The notes below the pieces were generated by a model. It was given only the letters and a program-made list of their open reading frames with translations, made no database searches and was not told the DNA's origin. From contig JAAOMT010000128.1 in NCBI GenBank assembly GCA_016748015.1, forward strand, positions 2,485,584-2,549,583: DNA of 64,000 bases, in the 5' to 3' direction. A program made the position numbers and the translations under genes. Position 1 is the stretch's first letter; each line of letters starts with the position of its first letter. Shown in pieces: positions 22,089-32,461 of this stretch. This stretch comes from Geosiphon pyriformis (taxonomy: Eukaryota; Glomeromycota; Glomeromycetes; Archaeosporales; Geosiphonaceae).

Positions 22089-22877
22089 ATGCCAGAATGC
22101 ATACATGATACTAATGTCAGATTTGATTTGAGGTATTCAAGAAAAGATGCCATCAAATTGGAACCATATTTGTACACTTGTGTTGATCTGAAAATAGCAC
22201 TGGAAATCCCAGCAACAATAATGATTCAACTATCATCCCAGAGTAGTTTAGCAAAAAGAAAAATTAATATAAGAGAAGGAATAATTGACGCGGGATATGT
22301 AAAAAATATCATCACCATGCTACAAAATGACTCAGAAAAAGCTTATATTATAGAGCCAAACAAAAAGATAGCACTGGCAATATTCTTACCTTTGGTTAAG
22401 ATAGCTCAGTTAGTATCAGTGAGAAATAGGGAAGAGTTAGGAATAACAGCAAGAGGGATACAGGGATTTGGGTCAATGGGTAGAATAGATGTACCAGTTA
22501 ATATGATGGAGGAAGAAATTGTTGGCCAAGAAGAAATTATCTCAACTGGTCAAGCTATTTCCATTCTACTATTTAGCCAGTACATACTAGCAATAGAAAG
22601 GAAGGAAAAGGAGCAAGAACAGATTTTTGAAGCTAAAACAAATCTTTGTGAATCAGGAGAGATTAGACTGATCAATCTCTATATACCAGCCAAAATTCCC
22701 ATATACAACAACACTAACAATGTCATCAACATACCAGAAGGAACCACCATCAGATATTTAACCACAGAAATAGAAAACCAACCACCAAACCCCATTCCAG
22801 ACTTTCCACAACTTTGTGGATATGTTGACATCACATTACAAACAATCTATGGACGAAACAAATGTTATTTGCTCTAA
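22089..22877 (+). pseudogene. Gypsy A dUTPase domain
   Basis: A trimeric-type dUTP pyrophosphatase lies in line in pol. All five motifs can be placed: 1 'VRFDLRYS' (AGYDL in B), 2 'QLSSQSSLAKRKI' (PRSSLA-KGI type), 3 'GIIDAGYVKNIITML', 4 'KKIALAIFLPL', 5 'ARGIQGFGSMGRI'. dUTPase hydrolyses dUTP to dUMP and PPi, which would limit uracil in the cDNA. Motif 2 has Gln for the usual Arg and motif 1 lacks the Ala-Gly. Residues after about 140 form a connector of unknown fold leading to RT. The same domain is in B (48000-48480), E (about 37500) and C (53950-54150, N-terminus only). Confidence 0.88.
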
Positions 22878-23990
22878 TCAGAACAATTAGAACAAATGAA
22901 CATGGGAAATCTAAACCCACTACAACGTATGCAGCTCAAGATGTTACTCAACAATTTCAATGACATCTTTGCCAGCGAAAACAAATTTGGCAGAACTGAC
23001 ATTATCCAACATCAAATTAAGACTGGAGATGCAATGTCAATCAAACAGTGAGCATACAGGGTACTATCAGCCAGCCATAAAATTATTCATCAAGAGATCA
23101 ATCAAATGCTTGACAATGGGCTAATCCAGCTATCTATGAGCCCATGGTCATCACCAGTGGTACTTGTCCGAAAAAAGAATAGAAAAATCCAATTTTGTGT
23201 GGATTACAGAAAACTTAATGGTGTAACTCATGAAGATAGTTATCCAACTCCACAGATACAAGAATTATTTGATGCTTTCAGTGGAAACAAATGGTTCTCA
23301 ATGTTAGACTTGGATAGTGGTTACTGGCAAGTAGCCATAGATCCAGCTGACAAAGAAAAAACAGTGTTTACCACAAGAGAGAGAAATTTTGAATTTGAAG
23401 TCATGCCATTTAGCTTGATGAATGCTCCAGCCACATTTCAATGGCTAATGGAAATAATATATACTGGCTTATTATGAAAATCAGTAGTAGTTTATCTGGA
23501 TGATACCAATGTGTTCTCAAAAACTTTTGATGACCATCTACATCATCTTCAACAAATGTTTGAAAGATTAAGAAGAGCAGAACTAAAGTTGAATGCAACA
23601 AAGTGCTTCTTTGGCAAAACAGAACTCAAGTTTTTGGGATATATAGTGAGCAAAGATGGCATCAAGATAGATCCAGATAAGATAGAGATAGTAAAGAAAT
23701 TTTCAGTACCAATCAACATAACCGAGTTAAAATTATTTTTGGGATTTGCAGGCTACTATCGCTGCTTTATCAAAGACTTTTCTAAGATAGCACAGCCATT
23801 CAATCAGCTTCAAACCAAGAATATAAAATATGAATGGACTGAAACCCAGCAAAAAGCTTTTGACATCTTAAGAAAAAAGCTTATTCAAGCTCTAGTATTG
23901 ATCTATCCAGATCATAGCAAATCATTCATTATTACTACCAATGCATCAGACCAAGCATTGGGAGCAGTACTATTTTAGAGAAGACCAGAT
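22878..23990 (+). pseudogene. Gypsy A reverse transcriptase
   Basis: After a TAA at 22875-22877 the pol register continues with the pre-RT block 'FNDIFASENKFGRTDIIQHQ', then 'LIQLSMSPWSSPVVLVRK', 'IQFCVDYRKLN', 'WFSMLDLDSGYWQVA' (catalytic motif A Asp), 'FEVMPFSLMNAPATFQ' and 'VVYLDDTNVFSK' (YLDD intact, about 23490-23525), then 'CFFGKTELKFLGYIVS' and 'KLFLGFAGYYRCFIKDF'. This is a typical Ty3/Gypsy RT. Stops at 23049-23051 (TGA) and 23476-23478 (TGA, a TGG in element B) kill it. No indels seen. Confidence 0.9.
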
Positions 23991-24296
23991 AGAAGAGAAC
24001 ATCCAGTTGCATATGCCAGCTGAGGTTTAACACCAGCCAAAAAGAACTATAGAACACCAGAATTAGAACATTTAACAATCTATTGGGCAGTTATAAAATA
24101 GAAAGAATACTTGAGCCAAAAGTTTGAGGTATACACAGATCACAAAAGATTGACATCACTCCAAAAACAAGAATTTGGAGACAGAAGACAGTTAAAATGG
24201 AAAATGACACTTTTGCCATATACTTATATCATATATTATAAAAAGGGAAAAAACAATGGAAATGTTAACAGTTTGTCACAAATGAGACAAATCTAG
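23850..24296 (+). pseudogene. Gypsy A RNase H domain
   Basis: 'AFDILRKKLIQALVLIYPD', 'ITTNASDQALGAVLF' (first Asp), 'HPVAYAS*GLTPAKKNY', 'PELEHLTIYWAVIK*KEY' (Glu) and 'FEVYTDHKRLTSL' (second Asp) form the RT-connected RNase H of Gypsy elements. Three internal stops (TAG 23976, TGA 24021, TAG 24102) each fit one transition from CAG, CGA and TGG. The end 'NNGNVNSLSQM' is the usual N-x-x-ADALSR boundary before integrase, yet integrase does not follow. Confidence 0.85.
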
Positions 24297-24448
24297 GAAC
24301 ATTTCGACCCAAAAAAATATAACAAAACTGGAACAATACCAACGAAAAATAGAACAAAAGATAAACACACAAAAATACCAACAACTTTAAGAGGAGGAAT
24401 TAAAAGAGTTGGATTTCGATGGAGCTCAATATTAAAAGAAGGGAATAA
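24297..24448 (+). other. deletion junction: integrase missing, end of post-integrase ORF retained
   Basis: Only 152 bp separate RNase H from the 3' LTR. In another register the last part reads 'EEELKELDFDGAQY', matching the end of the post-integrase ORF of unit D ('IQNKDFDEAQY'). About 2 kb present in B (integrase plus most of the terminal ORF) has therefore been deleted. The polypurine tract AAAAGAAGGGAA (24434-24445) just before the LTR would prime plus-strand synthesis. Confidence 0.75.
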
Positions 24449-25268
24449 TGTTACTCATAGAAATATAGGAAATATATTAGCATGATTATTAGCCAATCAG
24501 AAGTAGACATAGTAAATGTGAAATTCCAGGATTCCTCTCAGGAATTGCAGGATTCCAGAAATTACAAGATTCTCACACAAGGAATTGCAGAATTCCAGAA
24601 TTTCAGGATTCTTCTCAAAGAAATTGTAGGATTCTAGGAATTCCAGGATTCCTGTCATGAAGAATCGAGGAATTGAGGAATCTCAATTATGTGAAAAGAC
24701 AGACCTCTCAGTTTAGATTTGATCTAAACAACCTTTCAAATCACAATAAATAACTATTTGTTATCTCAAAACCACTTCTACTATCAACTAGTCATGTTGA
24801 TAGTAATTGATACTTAACCACACTGAAACAATAGCTCTTGATCATGGCTATTGACAAGATACTAAATTTGCAAATTGCTTTGGCTTATTTTTTTATATTT
24901 TTTTATTTTTTTTATTTTTCTTTGATTTTGTTATTGTGCACTAACCAATTGAATAAAAGCACTGATTACTGACATCAAGGATTGCCTGGTAAAAGATTCT
25001 TGCGAGTAGATAGGACACATACAGAAGATACGGATTACTTACCAGAGGATTGCCAACCACCAAGCCGAGAAAAAAATTGACAGACATGCGAGTCTGGGAA
25101 GCTACAGATAAAACAACTATTAAATCTCTGTCCATTATACAAAAGACTCATTTGGAAAACCTTCAGATACCAACCACTTAAAGATATTATCAACAACACA
25201 AGTAGCTTTTGAGCATCAAGTTACGGATTTGTTATTTAACTTGAGACCCCAAATAATCAACTATAACA
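24449..25268 (+). repeat. 3' LTR of Gypsy A
   Basis: An 820-bp LTR, ends TGTTACTCAT...CTATAACA. Compared with the 5' LTR over the first 250 bp, differences are nearly all A/G or C/T, with one obvious transversion. A short deletion removes the TATA-like stretch ('caattatg' runs directly to 'tgaaaagacagacc' near 24692). Confidence 0.9.
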
Positions 25269-25272
25269 GTGG
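25269..25272. repeat. target-site duplication GTGG, right copy, Gypsy A
   Basis: GTGG directly follows the terminal AACA of the 3' LTR and matches 17104-17107. LINE endonuclease sequence resumes here on the minus strand. Confidence 0.85.
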
Positions 25273-25672
25273 CATCTGCATATAAGCCCAAAACAGTCAC
25301 CAAAAGCTTGTTCTTGAAGAGCAATCTTACAGAGATGAGTCGACTGGGCATCTTGAAAACTTTGCACACATGCTTTGCTAGAGATGCATCCATAATTATG
25401 GCAATGCCTACACCTAAATAACCAGACTTTAAACCAGAAGTAAACACTCAAACACCATCAAACTTATTCATAATCCAAAGACAAACTTTGCCTTTCAACT
25501 TTGTTTCAGTAACCACAGAAATCATGTTGCCCATATTTCTGTGCCATCGAACAATATCTTTCTGTTTGACAGGATTGTTCATGCTTCTGACATTACACGT
25601 AGTCACTCTCCACACTAAACTACTTATTGAGATGGAAAGAGAGTTGAAAAACCTGCACCAAAACACAAACAA
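25269..25672 (-). pseudogene. LINE endonuclease, N-terminal half
   Basis: Minus-strand translation gives 'WRVTTCNVRSMNNPVKQKD' (the conserved T-x-N-V-R start of APE endonucleases), 'MISVVTETKLKGK' (TET catalytic element with Glu), 'GYLGVGIAIIMDASLAKH' and 'LLVTVLGLYADAT', where the Gypsy A insertion cuts it. The remainder is at 16800-17107. The ORF2 start overlaps or abuts the ORF1 stop near 25624, as in LINE copy 1. Confidence 0.75.
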
Positions 25673-25863
25673 TCTAACTTTTTCAAAACTGAACTGATTG
25701 AGACCTCAAAAGCTACCATTTTTGATTCCAATCTACCCACCTTGGAAGTCAGAATCTTGGAAAAACTCAAGCTAAAATCTTGGATCACTTCATTAACAAC
25801 TAAGAGAGAAGGAACAGAAGCCAACATCGTATTATCTAAAACCATATCCACATCCAAATGTAG
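25624..25863 (-). pseudogene. LINE ORF1 C-terminal part, downstream of solo LTR
   Basis: Reads 'TLHLDVDMVLDNTMLAS', 'FSKILTSKVGRLESKM', 'SVLKKLDCLCFGAGF' on the minus strand, the direct counterpart of 'MAVNNVLVPPILLLTG' through 'VRLDHLCSGLDLS' in LINE copy 1. The upstream part of the same gene resumes at 26837 after the solo LTR-B. Confidence 0.65.
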
Positions 25864-26836
25864 TGTTACTGGAGGTTTTTGGTCTCTTTTTTTAAATGTT
25901 GTTACTATTTGTTTGTTGCTAATTTCACGTTTTCTGGAAGCAATTAAACCTCCAATAACTGAATTTATCTTTAAATTATCTCCTATAATTTGAACTGCTG
26001 GACTTATAAGTGGAATGGCCAATTCCTTGCCAGTTACTTTGTGTAGTTACATTGTAGTAAATGTCAACTCTTTCCCAAAAATTGCTCATCTAAAAGCTCA
26101 CTAAAAATGTGTAGTTACTTTGCTGTGAAAGTCAACTCTTTTACAGAAATCTTGTCTGTAGGCTACTCAATTGATTATAATAAGAAAATAAAAGAAAAAT
26201 AAAAGAAATGTGAAAAAAATGGAATTCTGTCAAGAGAAACATTTTCTATCTAGGTCTGAAGTCATTAACAGTTTATTGAAATTGGTAACTAATCAATTTC
26301 AAAATGTTAGTTTGTGTTGAGGGAATTTCAAGTGTAATAATCAGAGAATTTGGTTTTCAAATATTTTAATTTTTATTTGAATGTGTAAAAGGTGATTTAT
26401 TCTAATTAAGATATCTAAAGTGAAATACTATGTTAAGATACTATGAGAAGATACATTTTCTTGAAGAGAAAAGCTCTTCTTTTATACAACTTGTTGTAGT
26501 ACTAGTCTTTGAACTTGCACTTTTTTTTTGCTACAATTTGGGTGAACTAAAGATATATTTTGGCAAATATACAAGTTATTTCACTGAACTATTGATTATT
26601 TTGGCAAATTTTCATTAATTTCGACAAATTTTGACTATGTTAAAAGGTTCAGGGTATTGTGTAATTTGATTATCTTAATTTCTAGAGTACAAATTGGATT
26701 ATTGATTAAGTAATAATATTTGATAATTTGATTAAATAATAAATGATAATCGAAATGATAATGATATATGCTAATTAATAATAAGAATTATAAGGATAAT
26801 TTCATGCTAATTAATAGCTAAAATTCTACTGGTAAC
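25864..26836 (-). mobile_element. solo LTR, family B, inside LINE ORF1
   Basis: A 973-bp LTR starting TGTTACTGGAGGTTTTTGG and ending TTCTACTGGTAACA, matching both LTRs of element B (43008-43916, 51813-52782). Flanks GTAG (25860-25863) and GCAG (26837-26840) fit a 4-bp duplication with one C-to-T change. No internal sequence remains, so it is the product of LTR-LTR recombination. Removing it reconnects the two halves of LINE ORF1 as in copy 1. Confidence 0.85.
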
Positions 26837-28505
26837 AGCAGTACCAAAGAAGAGGGAGTTGCCAAAGGAAGAACACTAGAAGGGGTCGCTATTAGTATCA
26901 GTTTCATGCCACTTAACTTTTTTAATATACTGAATACTTGATCCATTAAGAGCTCTAAAGAGCATTCCAAAGTATTCAGATGAGCATTCAAAGAAGAGTT
27001 GTTAGTTGAAGCTAGAGGAAAACCACTGTTTGAATCTAAGGCACCAAAAAGAGGAAGGCCAGAACTGAAACCAGAACTTAAATAAAGATCATTAGAAAGA
27101 CCAATAAGTGCAACCACCTGGGCCCAAAATTTGCCACCAAAGGCAGCAGGGCAAGATATCAGAACACCTTTTTTTTCATACAACTTTGCCAACTGGAGAC
27201 AATGTCTATCAGATGCAACTCTTTTAAATGTTCTTAAAAGCATAGATGGAGACACAACAGGAGTGTCACATTCCAGAGCAGAATGACCAAACTTCCCACA
27301 TTTTTCACACCAAACCAGATCCAATCTTGCCCAAGAAAGTTTAATATCACCAAGAATTGGCTCTGTGTGAAAAACAGATTCCAGATCATTGTTAGTTTCA
27401 AAACTGACTATAGCACAATGAATCCTATTTCCAGTTTCTAAAGATCTGTTGATGACACAAGTTTTCCCACCAGCCCCCTCTAAAAAAGTCCCAAAATCAT
27501 GCACTGTTGTTCCCATCAGCAAAATAAACAAAAGCGCTCTGAACCAATCCCTTGATGCCCAAGTCTCATGATCTCCCATTGCTTTGGCCATGTGCACAGA
27601 ATCTTTACCAATTAAAAATGACCACTTAAAGGCTAACAAATCAGCTTGGCTTAATTTAGCAAACACCACCACAGCTTTTTGCCACATTTCAAGCAGTTAA
27701 ATTTTGATCGACTTAATTTCCCCAAATTCAGATACTGCAGCAATGATCATATCTTTAGGTGTGTTCATGAGAATTTTCTTAATTATCACAGCCCAATCTG
27801 ACCTCATTTCTTGTCTCTTAAGATCACTGTTTACATCAATCCTTTTTTTTCTGGCCAATGATGTGGCCATCTTTATGCTTTTTTCTGAAGTAAAAGTAGA
27901 TCTAATGATTCCCTCAAATTTTGAGAGAGTAGTGGCTCCTCCCAAAACCATTGACTGCTGAGAAAATTTTTCTAACCAACTGAGTCTTTGCTGTAGCAGA
28001 TTTGCCTTCCACTGCTAAAAGGTTAATATCCAATGCAAATGACTTTCTAACAGAAACTTCTACAGGAGTCTTCACAATCTTAGGGTCAATTCATCTCTTT
28101 TCCAAAAATATGCTAAGGGAAGGTGGGAGGAGTTCCATTTCTTTATCCATTTCATAATTGGGGGAGCCAAGAAGAGACCCAAAAATTGCACTGGTATTCA
28201 TTCTTTTCACTTTAAGAATATTAGTAGCTGAGTTTAAGAGAGACCTACTGTTGACACTTTCCATGTGTATATTGTCTTTACCACAACTAGACTTACTATC
28301 CATGTCCAAGTACATGCCACCAGAACCAAGTTTGACTAAAGAAATATCCTTTTCATTACCAGAATGTTTAACGTTTCTCAGGGCCACCTTTTTCTTTTAG
28401 GAGAAAGAACTATTAGCAGAACCATGGAGAGCACTTTTAGGCACCTTTTTCATAAACATACTACTACTAGATGCAGCCTTTAAATTCACAACAAAGGAGT
28501 TATTA
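26837..28505 (-). pseudogene. LINE ORF1 with CCHC zinc knuckle
   Basis: Minus-strand pieces 28091-28387, 27697-27951 and 26818-27687 form one broken protein. The first is a Ser/Lys/Met-rich N-terminal segment. The second and third join as 'DMIIAAVSEFGEIKSIKI' plus 'MWQKAVVVFAKLSQADLL', which looks like an RNA-recognition-type fold (beta-alpha-beta with FGEI). Next come 'GTTVHDFGTFLEGAGGKTC' and 'LVWCEKCGKFGHSALEC', a C-x2-C-x4-H-x4-C knuckle. The domain order (RRM-like, then knuckle) is that of nucleic-acid-binding LINE ORF1 proteins. Frame changes lie near 27690 and 27960-28090. Confidence 0.7.
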
Positions 28506-28639
28506 GCTAAAAAAATGATAATATAAACTAACAAAAAAAAAATAAAAACTTATTTTTTAAAAAATACACTTTTTAAAGATTTTTTTGGAAGTAAGAGAGA
28601 AAAAAGTTTTTTTTTTGAATTTTTTTATTAATTAAAAAC

Positions 28640-28821
28640 AAATTATTGTTTTTTATTATGTGTTAAAAATCAAGTTTTTATATTATTATGTGTTATCTTG
28701 CATTATTTTAAGTTATTATATATTATTTTGTATTATTTTATATTATTATATTTTTTTATATTATTATATATTAATCACATTTTTTTAATAATTTTGGATT
28801 GGTTTTTTTACTTGGATAATA
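28640..28821 (-). mobile_element. left (3') LTR of element E, second part
   Basis: 'tgtgttatcttgcattattttaag' and 'tttggattggtttttttacttgg' match 52945-53061 of the right LTR-F ('tgtgttatcctaaattattac', 'cttggattggtttttctactc'). It ends at ATAATA (28821), corresponding to GTAACA. This is the part of the LTR displaced by the insertion of LINE copy 2. The array of TATTATTTTGTATTATTTTA units (about 28690-28790) is the LTR-F U3 array. Confidence 0.65.
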
Positions 28822-29690
28822 TTTTTTTTTAGAATTAAGCTTCTGTAAAATTGTATGTATTTATAAAAATTGTTTTTTTAGTATAATATTTAATTATTGT
28901 ATTAAGTATTGCTTTTTATAAGTCTTTAAACTGTAAATTTGTTATTTATTTTATGTTGTTAACTATATTAATTTTTAATAAATTGTCTAATAGTATAATT
29001 AAACAACATTTAAATATTGAATACAATTGGTATATTGTCTTGTAATATAGTATCAAATTGTTTCTTCTGACAAAATTTTCTACTTGTTTAAAAGCTTTTT
29101 TATTAAATATTTGTTTGTTAATGTTTAAGTATAGTGTTTGTAAATCTAGTCTTTTGCCAATTCTAAAAAATTAGTAAACTAGTAAAAGTTTTTCTTTTTA
29201 AGCTTTGAAAATTTCCAGTATTTAGTTTTTTATGTTTGGTTTTATGGCTAACTTGTTCAAAGCTTCTTTTATTTTCTTAAATATACAAGATCATAAATTT
29301 TTTTTTTCTCTCTTAATTATTTATAAAAATAAAAATACTCAGTTTTAATTGAATTTTTGCTCATATTTCTCTTATTTATATTTCTGTATTATATTTTTTT
29401 TTATTAATTGTAATTTCTATTGGTGTTATAAATTGTTGAATTGTTTCAAATAATTGTTGTAAAAGTTTTAAGATTTTGTTTAAGAAATTTATATTATAAG
29501 TATTATTAACTTTTTTTTTGTCTTCTTAATATTTATATATTTATTTTATGTAATTTAAATTGTTATACATAGATTGTATTTAATAATAATAATTGATTTT
29601 AGATTTTATAATATATTTTTTAGTCTAATTAATGGAATTTGTGTTCTTAGTTAAAATATAAATAATGATAATTCTTGTATTATATAATAA
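28822..29690 (-). pseudogene. element E post-integrase region, decayed
   Basis: The left edge 'agaattaagcttctgtaaaattg' corresponds to 'gactgagctccgtcgaagtcc' in B (43932), the end of the post-integrase ORF. Weak similarity continues to about 29650. No frame survives and the content is about 80% A+T by eye. Assigned by position and edge similarity only. Confidence 0.4.
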
Positions 29691-30850
29691 ATTTTTAACC
29701 AATTTTCATATATAGCTTTTTTTAAATTTCTGTTTTTTAATTGTAATTTATAAGCTTTATTGTTTAGAACTTTGTATATGTAAAATAATCTGTTCTATTT
29801 TGGGTCAAACTTTTTATTCCACTATTTTTAGTTTTAATACAATATAATAATACTTGGTCTTCAATTTTAAATTTAACTGATTGATTTGATAAATGATTAT
29901 TATGTCTTTTTTTTTGTTATTTTAAGTATTATTAATATTGTTAAATGCTGTTTTATGAATGTTTTTCAATATTTCTATAAGTTAATATGTTTTTTGGTAC
30001 AAGATAACTTCAAAATTTTTTTAGTAATTGTTTTTGTTAAAAAAAAAGATATTTTTTATTTAATATATAGTGTGGCTTTTCTTTATAAACTAGTTTGAAT
30101 AATGTAAACTGGATAGTATTTTGTTTTAATATTTAGTATATAAATAATACAAAAGATATAAATAAGTCCTATTCTTGTGCATTTTCATAACTTATTTTTG
30201 CTAATGCTTTACACAGTGTTTAGTTAAATTGTTCTACCAGTCTATTTGTTTGTAAGTAATAAAATAACAATAAAAATCATTTTATTCCAAATTATTGGCT
30301 TAGTTCAGTTAGTATACTATTAACAAAATATGTTTTTTGGTTGAATAACAATTTTTTTGAACATTTATGATAGCAAATTAGATCTTAATGTACAAATTTG
30401 ACTACTGTTTTAATATTGGCCACTTAAATTGCTCTGGCTTCTGGCCACTTGATAAGGTAGTTTATAGCTACGGCTATATAACAATTTCCTTTAGATGTAA
30501 TTAAAAAAGAACTAATTAAATTGATCTTTATTTTATTAAATAAAATTCTAATTAAAATAGATCAAAGTGGTTCTATTGTTCTGGTTCCTTTTTTTTGTTG
30601 GCATGAGTCATAATTACGAACATATTCAAAAATATCCTTATATATTATTGGCCAATAGTATAAATTTATTATTTTTTCTAGAGTAATGTCTTTGTTGAAA
30701 TATCGTGTGGTTGGATTAAAGTGCATATTATGCAGAACAGTTTCTTTTTTATTGTTTTTTATAACTTATTATAGAGTAATGCAGTTTTAGTGTTCTTGAT
30801 AATATAGTTGGTTGTTCTAAATAAAATAATTATAAGCTTGTTTTTGTATA
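29691..30850 (-). pseudogene. element E integrase, decayed
   Basis: Nucleotide blocks match integrase of element B: 'gctctggcttctggccacttgataaggtagtt' (30431) against 'gctctagcttcaggccatttggtaagataatcc' (45617), and 'ctatttgtttgtaagtaataaaataa' (30242) against 'ccatttgtttgaaggtaataaggtaa' (45425). The left part (29715-29850) matches the integrase C-terminal region of B around 44920-45050. No open frame remains. Confidence 0.6.
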
Positions 30851-31603
30851 CTACTTTGTTTTTGTTAAGATAATAACTCTTTGAACTAAAGTATTAATAA
30901 ATACTAGTGTAATTGCTAATAGATAGTTGTATCCATGAGTTTGAAATTAAATTTGCATCATCCTTAACAAACTATCAGTATTGGTATTCTTGGATTCTTT
31001 TTTATAATAAACTTTGTATGGAAATTGTTGCAGATAAATACTTTATTGTGTATATTTTTTTTTAGTTATAGTTTACTAAATAACTAAATAAGCTCTTTAT
31101 GATTAGTGTATAGATCAAATAGTTGATAAAAATAGTGTTTTCAATTTTGTACTCTCTAGTAGATAGCAAAGCATTCCAAATCTGTTGTGTTATATATTTT
31201 TTTCATTGTACTGATACTGTGACTGGCCTAAATGATTGGATGCTTTCTATTGTCTGATCTAATTTGTAAGAAAATAGCTTCTAGTGCATTTTTCAAAGCA
31301 TTTGTAGTAACAATAAAACATTTATTAAAGTCTAAATAAATCAATATTGGTGTTTTTATTAAGTGTTGTTTGAAATAATCAAATGCCTTTTGCTGTTTTT
31401 TTCTCTATAGGTATAGAACATGTTTTGATAGTAAGTAATAAAAAAGTTTTGCAATGTTAGAAAAGTCTTTAACAAACTGGTAATAATATTTTGCCAGTCC
31501 TAAAAATTTTTGTAATTCTCACAGATTAATTAGGACTGAGAAATTTTTAACTTTCTGAATTTTATCTGAATTGAATTTTACTTTATTTTTGCCTATTACA
31601 TAT
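30851..31603 (-). pseudogene. element E RNase H and part of RT, decayed
   Basis: Lies between integrase and the insertion point of unit D. 'tttgccagtcctaaaaatttttgtaattct' (31489) and 'tttactttatttttgcctattaca' (31577) correspond to the 'LREFVELVSYY' and 'IVSKDRIKPNP' parts of element B RT (46730-46850). RT continues after unit D at 36207. No frame is intact. Confidence 0.55.
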
Positions 31604-32448
31604 TGTTATAAGTGATTATTTGGGGTCTCAAAGCAAATAACAAATCCATAACTTGGTATTTAATTGATATCTTGATGTTAGTAGTTGCTGAAGGTTTTGT
31701 TGATCTGAAGGTTTTGTTGTGAAGTTCTTTGTATAATGGACAGAGATTTAATAGTTGTCTTCTTAGTAGTCTGTTGGAATTACAATTCTGTTGAATTTTT
31801 TTCTCAGCATAGTGGTTGGTAATCTGACAGAGATGCTCTTTTGGTAAGCTATCTTTAAATTCTTAAATTATATACCTTTCTTTTAGAGTTTTTTATCAGG
31901 CTATCCTTAACTTCAATAACTTAGCATTTTAATCCTTTAATCAATTAGTCAAACAAAAAAAATAACAAAGAAAATAAAAGAAATAAGTCAAAGCAGTTTG
32001 CATATTAGTATCTTATCAATAGCCATGATTAAAAACTATTGTTTTAGTGTAGTTAAGTATCAATTATTATCAACATGAAAGATTGATAATAAAAAATAGA
32101 TTAAAATAATAAATAATTATTTATTTGATATTTGTGAATGAAAAGATTGCTTAGATCAAATCTAAACTAAGAAGTCTGTTTTTTCTGCTTCTAATACTAC
32201 TGCTATATATACCTAATTTATGTTCTATAAGATCACTCATATTTCCAAGCAATATGCTATGATTTTTTGAGCAATGCTCACATTGCTGAACAATGTGTTC
32301 TAATTTTCTAATATTACTCTACATTGCTGAGTGATATGCCATAATTTCTGACATTACTCTACATTACTGAGCAATGTGTTCACATAATAACTCTTACTTC
32401 TTTATTGGTCTACTATTTTTCTATATTTGTTTTCTCTTATGAGTAACA
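31604..32448 (-). repeat. complete (3') LTR of unit D
   Basis: 845 bp, TGTTATAAG...GAGTAACA, related to family A at its U5 side ('ttatttggggtctcaaagcaaataacaaatcc' is the reverse complement of the LTR-A end) but with a different U3 array of ATTGCTGAGCAAT-type palindromes (32225-32385). The segment 31970-32448 is repeated at 35728-36206. Confidence 0.85.
32225..32385. repeat. palindrome array in U3 of LTR-D
   Basis: Five or so degenerate copies of CATTGCTGAGCAATGTG, each a near-perfect short inverted repeat, separated by 'ctaattttct'-like spacers. The better preserved version is at 35985-36145. It lies directly upstream (in LTR orientation) of the TATA-like 'tatatatagca' near 32203-32213. Confidence 0.75.
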
Positions 32449-32461
32449 TTATCTCCTCCTT

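Larger units (their letters stand above)
17108..25268 (+). mobile_element. Gypsy element A, complete ends, integrase deleted
   Basis: An 8,161-bp LTR retrotransposon with two LTRs (17108-17952 and 24449-25268), primer-binding site, gag, protease, cysteine-rich module, dUTPase, reverse transcriptase, RNase H and a polypurine tract, flanked by GTGG duplications inside the LINE endonuclease gene. The pol frame runs in one register from 19785 to 24296, broken only by stop codons. Integrase is missing: RNase H is followed by about 150 bp to the 3' LTR. It therefore either lost integrase after insertion or was mobilised by integrase supplied in trans. Confidence 0.9.
12651..28600 (-). mobile_element. 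LINE copy 2, minus strand, split by two LTR insertions
   Basis: A near-full-length non-LTR retrotransposon read right to left: ORF1 with zinc knuckle (28505 to 25624), ORF2 endonuclease (25672 to 16800, split), reverse transcriptase, RNase H and C-terminal zinc finger (to 12880), then a 3' end with an AATAAAAAAA-type tail near 12650. Solo LTR-B (25864-26836) interrupts ORF1 and Gypsy A (17108-25268) interrupts the endonuclease. It sits inside LTR-F of element E: flanks 'tattttatatata' left and 'gtttttatattattatg' right may be a degenerate target duplication. The right boundary is uncertain by about 100 bp. Confidence 0.8.

Noticed and set aside
29886..30098. Open + strand frame of 70 codons
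   Set aside because: Phe/Ile/Val-rich translation of AT-rich DNA opposite the decayed integrase region of element E; no support.
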